DNA from: Posidonia oceanica
Taxonomy: Eukaryota > Streptophyta > Magnoliopsida > Alismatales > Posidoniaceae
Assembly (NCBI GenBank): GCA_037176725.1
Contig: JAZBRS010000026.1
Location: 147,075,501-147,139,500 of the forward strand
DNA length: 64,000 nucleotides
Direction of reading: 5' to 3'
Positions 34,101-46,100 of the stretch are shown piece after piece. Within the stretch, counting starts at the first letter, position 1; every line of letters begins with the position of its first letter. The notes under the pieces are model-generated. The model did not search any database and was not told the origin of the DNA. It was given only the letters and a program-made list of their open reading frames with translations. The position numbers and the translations under genes are program-made.

Positions 34101-37100
34101 GCCATCGGTTTTGGGGTTGGGGATAGGATTTTCTGTCTGAAAATTCCTAGGTTTTTGTTTGAAATACATGGATCCGATTAGTTAAGAGAAACATTGGGTG
34201 TGCTATGATACCCAGGCACCTAGGCGGGTGCCTCAATAGCCTTGAGAAAAAGCCTAACCTATGGTGTCTTTTAGACACCCAAAAGATGCTAGAGATGGTT
34301 GATGACCTTAGGAATTGAAATGACCTTATCGTGGTACTGCATGATGAGATAGAAGAACTTGTCTCTCCTACCAAGGAAGGTGTCCTTCTTCCTTCTTCTT
34401 TTCCTTTTGGAATGATGGCTAACTTAGGCAAATTTGGTGGAAATGGAGCTCTATCTCTAACCTATCTCCTTTCCTCTTCTTCCACACACTTTGTCCCTTC
34501 TTCCCTTCTCAAAGGTGGAGAGAAAGCACAAAGGATGAGGTATCTTTGTAACCGAAACGAAGGCTATGGACAGGTTTTTGAAAGGTGATATATTTAGGTA
34601 TATGCACATGCTTAGTTCTGTCATCTTAGGATTAGGTCTCTTTTAAAATTAATGAAGTCGCCATGTTCTCCTCTAAGGTTGCGTTTGGAAACGCTTTTTC
34701 TTATACAGCTCATTGAGAAAAATTGGCTTTTTATTAAGTTATATTGTTTGTAATTTTTATGGAGGTAAAGAAAAGTTTGTTTGGTTTGTATGTCCAATAA
34801 ACACTTATGACTTAATTAAATGACTATATTGCCTTCGTCATTGTCGCCGACTGCCTGCTGCTGCGTCGTCGTTGTTCGCCGTCACGCCGCCGTCACCAAC
34901 CACAGCCACTGTTGCCACCACCGCTGCCGCTCGCGGCCATCCACCGCTACTGCCGCCATCCTCCGCCACTGCCCATCACCACCATCGCTCGCCTACTACC
35001 GTTACCATTGTCTTAGGTTTATGTTGTAATTAAAATCAACTTCTGAAGATATCATTGGAAAAGCTATGACTAATATTCATAACTTTTCAAAAAACTAACA
35101 TCCATTAGCTTTTCAAAAAGCTAACATCCATTAGCTTTTCCAAAAACTACCTCAATAGCTTAAAATGAACTAAAAAGCTGTAGCTAGTTTTTTTGGAAAA
35201 GTTCGATAAGCTGGCTCGTTTGGAAACGCTTATTAAGCAATAAACATTTAACGTAATAAGCTGGTGTAAAATAGTGTTTCTAAGGTAGCGTTTGAAAACG
35301 CTCTTTTGCACCAGCTTATTGCGTTAAATGTTTATTGTCTAATAAGCATTTCCAAACGATGCCAGTTTGTCGAGCTTTTCCAAAAAAGCTAGGTGTAGCG
35401 TTTTAGTTCATTTTAAGTTATTAGACAGCTTTTTGAAAAGCTACTTGGTGTTAGTTTTTTGAAAAGTTATAAATATTAGTTATAGTTTTTCCAATAATAT
35501 CCTCAGAAGTTGATTTTAATTACAACATGAACCTAAGGTGACGATGGCGGCGGCGGTGGTGATAGCGGTGGCGACGACGACAAGGGTAATATAGTTTTTG
35601 ATTAACTCATAAGTGCTTATTGGACATACAAACCAAATAAGTTTTTCTTTATCTCCATAAGAGCTGCAAACAGTATAGCTTAACAAAAAATCAGCTTTTC
35701 TCAATAAATTGCTTAAGAAAAAGCATATCCAAATGCAACCTAAGGCTCATTTTGGAACTACACTTAGAATTGTAGTCTTTGTTAAAAAGCACTTTTCCAG
35801 GAAAAGCAGTTCAAAACGGGTATTTCATGTTTCATCTAGAGCTTTGGTTTTCTATGACTTTGAATTTAAAAAGCTTTCGACAGAAAAACTGTCTTGTAGT
35901 TCAAAAAGTAGTTCCAAACGGGTTTGGAGCATAAATAGTTGAAAGGAAGGTGGAGGAAGGTCACATGGCAATTCTTATTTATATCCTATATACTTTCTTT
36001 GGAATGATCGTTTAGGTAGATGGAATCAACTTCGAAAACGTGGTCAGTTTCATATTCAGGTAGGATTAAGTCTGTTATGGACTTCACTCGATTTAGTTGT
36101 CCCTAGTAGGTTGTTGTGGATATGCAAATGCAGCCTGTGCCATTTGTCTTTATCTGCTTAAGGTCTTGCATTTGGGCTTTTAAAGAGTTCTTGAGGATTG
36201 TTATCATCCTTTCATTTGGAAATGAGGAGAGGATTAATGGAGAAAAGAAGTCAATATGGAGTGCTTTTCACATGGTGCTGTAAGATCCGTAGAGGTGAGG
36301 ACCTGAAAAGTGAACTTTCGTTAAATAGATATCTCAAGCATTGACTGGAACCATTGATAAAATCCTTAGGTTTCATCCTATCTTGTAGATATAAGATTAG
36401 GACTGACCTTAGGTAGGGATTAAGGGGCTATGACCTAACCATCATTCCAAAGGATAATCCAATTTAGACTGGGGCTTAGTGTACATCCTTATCACGTGGT
36501 TAAACCGACCAACATGACTGAGTAAAATGTTTATGCCAAGATCATAAGGGTTTCGTGATGGTTGCTCTTTTAGTCTTACTCTTTTGGAAAATTATTGTGG
36601 TCATGATGTATGAGGAATTGGGTTTGATTTTGGGAGGCTGGTGGGTCACTCCCTCTATAAAGTCGTCACTTCCATCTCATATCTCTACATCATCTTCTCC
36701 GATCCTCATTAAATATTATATACGTGTAGATACTAATATTGGCTAGGATTCAAACTTTTGAAGGTTTCTCGACGGAGATGAAATCCATTATTTCCTTGGC
36801 ACATGTTTGTGAGAAAGGGTGGATCTTTTAGTGTGAAGTCTCTCTCTTCTTTAATTTTATTATTGGAGGCAGTGTCAAGGTCTTTTGCACTCTGACATAT
36901 TTCTTACAATTAGGCCCCATTGAAGGTGCAATTTTTATGTGGTAGGTTTCCCATGGCCCTTATTGATTTAATTGTACTTGGGAAGGATAGTTTCATTTTG
37001 CTAGTCGGTGTGTTTTTTGTTCCAAGTAGAGAAGACCTATTGCATTTGATCATGTTGTTTGTCGATACAAGACACATGGTCAAGGATTCTTAGAGTAAGG

Positions 37101-40100
37101 CTAGATGTGTCAGAGGAGTAGTCATCAGTTGTGGAGTTTTACCAGGTTTGGTGCTTCACGAGCATTTTTTAGGGATATCATCCTAATATCTTGATTATTG
37201 TTTCACATGCTACCTTGTAGAGACATTGACTACAAAAAAAATAACCTTTTCTATGGGGGTTCTAAGCAAGAATTGTGATTGTTGGAGTCAGTGGCTCTCC
37301 TAAGGTTTTCTCATCTAAGATCGCTGGGGAAGAGGATCAAGTTGGCCCTTGCGAATAGCTTGATGCACTATCTCCCTTCAACTCTTTGAGTGAAATGTGG
37401 CACAAAAGGAAAGAAAATCCATGATCAACCACGACCTGCATGCACTTGGATGAATCTGTCTTGGGTATCTAGGCTTGGATGGATTGGCTTTTCTATGGTT
37501 TTCTTTTGTTTTTCTTTTGTGTTGGACCTTGCTTTTGTTATTGGTTCTTATCCTTTTAGTAAGTGCATGAATTTGTGCTTTATTTTTGTTTTATTTTTGA
37601 TAAATCCTTTTTCTTTGCTGCTCTAAAAGACATTTTGGGGGACCTATTTTGGTTGACTTTTTTTTATGCGAAAAACTACCTAAAGCTTCTTAGTATATTC
37701 TTACTTGTAGTTGTCATGTTGTTTACTTTCTATGCAGAAAATGATATCTTTTCAATCAAGGGTTAATGAGATAAGGTGCCTTGCAGTGGATACATAAAAA
37801 TACATCAGATAGAGTTTCCAAAAAATGGAGTACTTGTAGTATGCGATTAGTAATTCCTGAAGGACTTTATCTTACTAGGTTGACCTGTCCATTCATATTT
37901 AAATAAGCGAACCTTAGATATACTCAAGGAGACTATTGGAGGCACAACAATCCATGAGAACATATAAAATAGTGTTTGTTATACTTATACCCAAGGAAGG
38001 ATTGTGACAATAATTGCTTTATTACCACAAAAGGAAGGAAGCATAAGCAAAATACATCTGATGTTGCAAGTGTATGAAATTAACTGAAATGAATTTATGG
38101 ATGAAAGAAAGATGATAAGGCATGGCAAGTGTGTATAATGGTTAATCTAGATTGGTAATGGAAGTTTGGACTAGTACATCCTTAGCAAGTGTAGTACAGA
38201 AGGTTCCTTAGGAGGTTGGGCTTGGAATAGGCTAAGTATTGCTATATCAACATAGGATTGACGGCATGTGTCAGGAATCGAAGCCAAGCCCCCTATGGTT
38301 CCTTAGGAGGTTGGGCTTGGAATAGGCTAAGTATCTCTTCAACGGACAAGTCATTCCACTTACGACGTCAGCGACACGTGTCGACATTTGGTACTATGGT
38401 TCGACGGCTAGGCTCAGTTTGATCCTAGTTGGCTATCACCTTAGCCTTGGCCACCTTGGCTTGTGTTGACTACGCTTAGACTTGCTTTCAACTAAACTTG
38501 TCATGTGTTTGGTCTTGGCGTCAGTAATGGTCTCACTTTGGTTGCGGTGGCTATTGCCTAGGGGTGGTGATACCTTGGATCATTGTGGGTTGACTTAATT
38601 TAGATTTGGTTCACCTTGACTTGGCTTGGCGTGAGCTTAGCCTTGTCTTACGTGTGCTTGACCTAGTTATCGTCCTTGCTTGCCATCTCTTAGGGCATGA
38701 TCTAGTTTTGTTTTTATTGGTCTTGGACATGGTTGGTTTATGCCTTCACTTTCCCTTTCATCATAGTTAGCTTGGCTCTGAATCACCTCGTGTTTTACTT
38801 GGCATGTAATGAGCTTGGCCTCAACTTCCCTGTGCTTGGCTAAGTTATAACTTAGCCATTGCGTGTGCATGGCTCAGGTCATGGCCTCACCTTGGCTTCA
38901 ATGGCCATTGTATATGGTTTATCATGTGTCAGGGTTCTTCTTAGGTTCATTTTTCTTATGTGGAAGCTGCCCTTCTATTTAGCATGGGGCAAGCTTGGGT
39001 TACCGAGATATTATTCAGTCGATGTTATTAAGCCAGAGAGCTTGTTGACAAGGTAATGGTGTTGACCTCATACCTCGGGATAGTTTTGTCTTTGTTTGTA
39101 TGTTCAGTTTGGTAAAGCCAGAGGTACCCCAGTTGGATGAATCTGGTGAGCTTTGGTGGTAGTCATTTGATGATTTTGAGAGGCTTTGATCCTGTTCGTT
39201 TTGCTTGATCAAGGGCTTCCAAGATTGCCTAGGTATATATAAGTTCCACAATTTGATTCCATTTATTGTGCATCACGCATGACATGTAAATAAGAAATGA
39301 CTTCAGACGAACAAAGACAAGCCATGTTAGGTTGCTTATATTGGATGTTGCACTAAATTCCACGTTCTTCAGAATTTAGATAGATTATTCCTAAAGCTTG
39401 CATTTGCTGTATTGCATGCTCAGATAAGTATATGTTGTCTGTTTGTTCTCTAAATGAGTTCAGCTAAATTCAAAATTGTCATTGCACCGATTTTGGAAAC
39501 GTTTAGTATACCTTTATATTGTAGCTTTTGCAATTATTTCCAAACTTTTGCTAAGTGCTGACTACAATACAAATGTTTTTTTGGTCAGATTGGCAAATTG
39601 GAATCTGCTTTTCACCAGTGGGAGCAATCTTCATCAAGCACTGGAGAGTATATACATCTGAACAGAGAGCTTATCGCGAGTTGTGAAAGTATTGAATGGC
39701 AGGTACCATGCCTGAGATTCAGTTCGTTCTCATTATGCTGGAATTGAAATGTGCATCATTCCTTGCCAATTATTAGCACCTTCCCCTCCTCAAGGAAAAC
39801 TTTGTTAGAATACATAACAAGTGAAAAAGTTTTTCCCTAGACGAAGATTGACAGTAGGGTTATACCCAAATTATAGGAAATATCATGAAGCAAATATCCT
39901 CAAATTGTGCTGGATTTTGTTTTTTTAATTTACCATCATGCTTTTCCTAAAATGCCACCTTTTTATAGAAAGGTTGATGAATTAGACAAAGCAGTAGCTG
40001 TAGCTGCAAAAGATCCAGCTTATTATAGAATAGATGAAGTTGAGCTTGAAAAAAGGAAGAGATGGACTGGTATGGCCCGCAATCAGGTGCTACTCTTGCT

Positions 40101-43100
40101 TGTCATTTTTCTTTGGTTTTTCCAGTTTCCAATTTTTTAATTTCATTTTTTGACTTCAACCATCCTGATTTTCATTTGCTTTCTGCTGCTATTGTAGGTG
40201 AGCAATGTGAGGAAAGGTTTAGAAATGGGAAAACAAACAAGCAACCTGATGAGTTCAAATATGAATGTTAAACAAACAGAGTTAATGCGGCTAACTAATG
40301 ATCGTCATCATCTGGAAGATAAGTCCAGCCCGTATATCTCACAAGACAATGATGAATTCATTTCCTCAGAATCGGATCGGCAGTTGCTCCTCATTAAGTT
40401 AGTTTTTCTTTCCACTTTCAGAGCTTCCATTACCATTTTTCAACAAGTTATCTGAATGTTGTGCAAGTGTTAGGGTATCCGATTCTCATGATCATGGTAC
40501 TAAATGTTGACGCGTGTCGCCGAAATTTCGCCGACACGTGTCTTATTTTCAATTTACCAACACGACTCCGACATGATATCGATATGGAAGTTTTCTAAAA
40601 TAAATGTGGATTTTTTTTACTGTGTTTCTGCCGACATAATACCGACATACCGATATTTTACTGACACGTATCTGTTTTTTCAACTTGTCGAAGTCTAACA
40701 CGAAACCGACATTTAGAACTTTGCTCATGATATATACGTTAATTCGTTAACTGTATGATAGCCATTAGCCTAGTCCTTTGGCAAAAGTAGAGGTGTAAAA
40801 CTGGCCCTGTGTCAGACCGGCCCAACCTGTGAAAACATTAGCCCTGGAGGGCCCCAGGGTGGTCCCACCCGGTTTGGTTTCTTCACAGGCTGTGCTTGGG
40901 GCAGGCTCAGAAATACAGGACCTGAGCCCAGCTCGGCCCTCCTTTGGAGAACCAGGGTGGGCCAGGCCAGGCCAATTTACATTTTTTAAAATTATAAAAT
41001 AGATTTAAATAAGTAAACAGTTAGTTAACAAAATAAACATTTTATTAAACAAAGTTAAATAAAAATTACATAAACAAAGTGGTATGGAAATGCAAATCGC
41101 CATTGAAAATTCGCATGGTCATGTGGTTGGTAGCAAATGGAAATATTAACATAATCATATCAGGACAAATGGATAAGTAGCAGGGATGTAGCATGCTGCT
41201 TATGTGGAGAAGAGGAGGAGATTATTGAGAATCTGCTTATTAATTGTAAGGTGACCAGAGTGGTATGGGGGGATATCATCAAAACAGGGATTGCACAATC
41301 ATGGGATGAATTCTAGGAAGATCTGTACAAAAAGGCTAAAGGGCAAGCTTCCAAGGTGCAGAGAAGGCATTTTATGAAGATTCATGCATTTTTCTGGGCA
41401 GTTTGGATCCATAGAAACAAGATTCTTTTTTAGAATGAAGTGTGTGATTGAAGAGAGATATGCTGTCACGCTAGGAGTTTTCTGCGGAGCTGGGAATTTG
41501 CACATTGTTGACGCCTTTTCCTGTACATATTTGATTGATTTTTTCATTTGTACAGTTTTCTTTTTAGCATCTTGGATGATGCTTATTATTTAATAAGAAC
41601 CGTTCTACCATTTTTCTTAAAAAAAAACATAAACAATGTTACATAAACATAATTTAAACGTTACAAAGTTTAAATAACAATGATACTATGTTAAAAAACA
41701 ATTACATAATTGGGTCAAGTCCTTGCCCTTAACTTGCCCAGGCTGGTTTGGGTCTAGGGCCCAAACCCTCGGCCCAGCCTGACCCAGGCACTGTTCACAT
41801 GTCAGGTCAGCTTGGCTCATGAACTAGATGGTCCAGGTCAAGCCCATGTCCATGGTGGTCCGGATCGGGCCACCATGGGCCCAACTGATTGTACACATCT
41901 AGGCAGACTGCTAAATGCATGTCTGGGGTTTTTGTTACAGAATTTTTGACTGGAAATCTGAATATGGATTGAGTTCTTTTTTGTCAAGTGACCAGAACAT
42001 CGTTTTTTTTTTCATTTTTCAAATTTGTGTAGACAGCAAGACAAGGAGCTTGATGAGCTTAGTGCAAGTGTCCAGAGAATAGGGGGTGTTGGACTCACCA
42101 TACATGAAGAGCTCATAGGACAGGTAACAGCTCATACTGACTGAGTATTTTTTTTGTTTTGCAACCATCATATGCTGTGAACTTATTTGCTGGAAATGGG
42201 CAGAGAAATGTGTATTAGAGTACTATAGATGTTTATTAAGTATAACACGAGATTAGGTTAAATTTCCACTTTAACTTTACCAAGCATCTGTGAATTCTTT
42301 GTTAGTGTAAAACTAGTGTCTGTTTATCAGGCGGCTTTGCTGTTATACAACCAAGATAATTTCTTTGCTCTATTTTTTTGCTATTTATTTGTGAATGCTC
42401 AAGTAAAAATATATTTCCTCTTTGGTTTTCCACTTAAAAGCCATGTCTTAGATATTGCATATTATATTGGCTTCTTCGTACCATTGTTGGTGTATTCTGT
42501 CAAGAAATGAGCAGTTTCAGTGTCACTGTAGGTTTAATAACATCTTCATGCACTTAACTGGCCTCTTCATTGATCAATTCATGTGGAATGTTCCACTATA
42601 AAGTTGGTGTCTCGAATTCCTCACTGTGTAAGTGAGCCTAGAGAGTTTGTGGTCCAATCACCATGCTGTATTTCATCCAGTTCCCCCTCATGTAGCCCAG
42701 TTTCCTTTTATGGCATGTTTGTTATGTAGGAACAGGACCTTGTCATAGAACCCTACACAATAATTTGACCTCGGATTAGGATTCCATTGGAATAGGATTC
42801 CAACACACCCCCTGGGATTTGGGATCCTTTCCAGAATGGAATCCAATATCTTTATTGTTTCAAATTTATTCTCCAAATGTTTCATAATACTTCTTTTTTG
42901 CCAAAGCAGATCATTCAATATGTTATTGCTCAAAATAGAGATCCTCTTTTTATCAAGTAAATCAATGAATATCTTAAATCAAGACAAATTTCATTGAAAA
43001 ATGACATATGCTCAATTCTGGGTTAAGGAAAATAGATGTTCCCACATCAAATAAATGATATCACGCATTTATCAAAATTGAACATGGTTTGGATGACGAG

Positions 43101-46100
43101 AAAATTGATTTTGAAATCAAATTACTTCACAAGAGTAGTGAAGACACTACCATAATATAAGTCAATTCTCACGACAGAAGACACTATCGTGGAATATGTT
43201 TCTTATTATAAACCTTCTTGGGGTTTTTACATGTATACATTTCAGAATGACCAATATTCTGCAAAATCATCAACTTTCCAAAAAATTCAATATAACATAA
43301 ACAACAAAAACTATTGTAGATGCCATCACTGTCACTCCCTTTTTTAGACACAAGTTAAAACTTAACCTATCCTTGGAAATGACTAACCTATCCATAGTAC
43401 ACTACCCCCATTATCCCACTAATTCCCGCCAACCCTTGGATTTTAGAAGACAGGTAAAAGGAGGAGAAAAAAGGTTTATAAAGAAAAATGAAGGGATATA
43501 GCTATTGGAGATAAAAGGTAAGGGTAGACTAGGAATTGTTGTTTAAAAGTTTAACACCATTAGGGAATCTTACGGGATATTCCACTTTTTTTCATCCAGG
43601 ATCTAACTCGATGGCATGTGTCATAGTTTTTGCTATTTTCAATGGTATACTTGAACTATTTGGAAAGCAGATGGTTGATGGTCTTTGTAGAATATTGGTT
43701 ATTTTGGATGATATATATGTAACATTTCCCTTTTCTTTTAGGAAATGGTTGTTTCCTAGGATTTGTAATGATTTAGATAGATTTAATTGAATTTCATTTA
43801 AATTTGGTTATTTTGTTTGTAGGATCTGAGGTAGTTACCGTATTTTGAAAACGTCATACTTTCCCAAAAGTTGACGTGGCACATGATTTTAGAATCCCGT
43901 AAAAAAGTGTAGGAAGCCAAAAGTTCTTGACTTTTAGGTGATTGCAAATCTTAAGAACCAAAAAAATCCAAATACTCAAAATAGGAAAAATATCATCTCA
44001 CAAATTTCTCAATCTCACCTAATAATCCTTGACACCCAACGATTAGACGAAAAGGACACCACATGACAACATGAGAAGTTTAGTGATAATTTTTTGAGCT
44101 ATTTTGAAATATTTATTTAATTCATGGTTAATGAGCATAAATTTTTTTTGACATGATTTAACACGATTACTATCTGAGTCAACATGATTTGAATCGATTT
44201 AACCAAGTTACTACACATTTAACATTGTTAACGAATTACTAAGCATATTAATACCAAAGTGAATCCAAATGTATTTTATTCATGTTTAAACTTAATGGTA
44301 TTGTTAAAAAACAATCATTATTTTGCCAAATAACACAAAATCTTGTTGGAATAAATGATAGACAATATAACACGATAACATTATTATTCTAACATCATAA
44401 GTACACAACATGATCTATTGGCAGGTCATTCCTCCCACCTACGTACAGCCATCTGGTCTTCTACTTTTCATTTATCCAGAATTTAACAAACAATATCTTT
44501 TTTATATCATTTCTATCCTTTTACATATTTCTTCTTACTACTTGATTAATTATGAAAAAATAAATATAAAATATGACTTCGTTTATGAGTTAAACCTATA
44601 TCTTTTATTTTTTCCATATTCACAAACCACAACATGGTAACTGACATATAATTCTACAGGAGGTAACTTCACCCTAATCAAAATGAAATGTTTCATTAGA
44701 GAATCCTATAAAGCAAACAAGTACTTGGAATTTGAAAATTCTGAAGGAATTTACTGAATATAAAAAATACTTGTTTTAAAATCCTACCTTATTCCAAACA
44801 GTCCTTAGGAAAAATGGGATATGAAGAGATGTCTTCAAACTTTCGTAGCTCAAGGGTTTAAAGTATTTGTAAATTTACTTCTATTTCATCTTTCCTTTTT
44901 TCATTTCTTAAGAGAGAAAAGTATATGTAAAATTTTGTCTATCTCTACATGTTCAACAAGTTATTAACAACATTTTTCTGGTAATGCAGGACAGAATTTT
45001 GGAGGAATTGAATTTGGAGATGGAGACCACTTCAAATCGACTTGATTTTGTTCAGGTCTGTTTTGTAAGATTGCCTTGCTTGCAGCCATACTTCCGGGCT
45101 TTATTTTACTTGCTCATACTTTTATTGTATAGTGCTGTCGAACCAAAATTATGTCATGGTTTCTAGCTCTGAATTGGCATGCTGATGATTCTTCTTTTTC
45201 AATGCTGAAGGACTTATGTTTTCCTTTTTGCTCGGAAGGAGTCCAATGCTGAGTGTCAATTCAAGTGTTCAGGAAGCGCTTCCTGGATTTTCTTTTTTCA
45301 CCTCTCAGGAACTTTAACATCTAAAAAGTAAAAACCATGAAAACCACTTGCAGTCTTCTGGACTGCACCCTTTTTTGTGTTTATTTTTGCCTCAAGGGAT
45401 ATTATTTTACATAGCCAATGCATGTCATGTGGATCAACATGTGGAAATTTTACCATTTTAACTTGGAATATTAATAGACGTAGCCATTAACATCGGTAAT
45501 GAACTTTGGTCCTTCCAAATTGAAAAAATGTGAATACTTATGTAAAAAAACATGGTATAAACAAGGAATTCTACTTAAAACTTGCAAATTTTAATTTTAA
45601 AATGTTAGAATTATAAAAGAGAGATTATCTGGTGCAGGCAGACCGCATTGTGGTGTGCACACCAGAAATACAGGGGGTGGAATTGTTTTTTTTTGGGGGG
45701 TGTGGGGGTGGGGTCCGCGTCCACCTGCATTTGAACATTTATGAATCAGAAAAACCAATGTTTAGCGGTATCTAGATTTACTACCAAAGAGGTTTGTGAG
45801 ATCTACTACCAAAAATCTTTAAATAACATTAAAAAAATATATAATGCATACACAAATGTAAATTTCATTTACTATGATAAATTTATGAGAGATTAATCTA
45901 ATTTATTATGAACGATATGTGAGGTAAAAAGGCATTAAGCACTCACTTAACTATTGTTGAAAAATCTCTTACTCATTTTGTTCAGTTTGAGTTGGTAGTG
46001 ATCTTCACATGTTTATAGCAACATTTATTTCTTGCAGAAAAAGGTTGCCATGGTCATGAAGAAAGCAGGTGCCAAGGGACAGATTATGATGATAGCGTTT

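Noticed and set aside
34820..35029. Cys/His-rich open frame that looks like a small zinc protein
   Set aside because: It comes from the GCC/CGC triplet tract in one arm of the foldback element. The residue pattern follows the triplets, not a domain.
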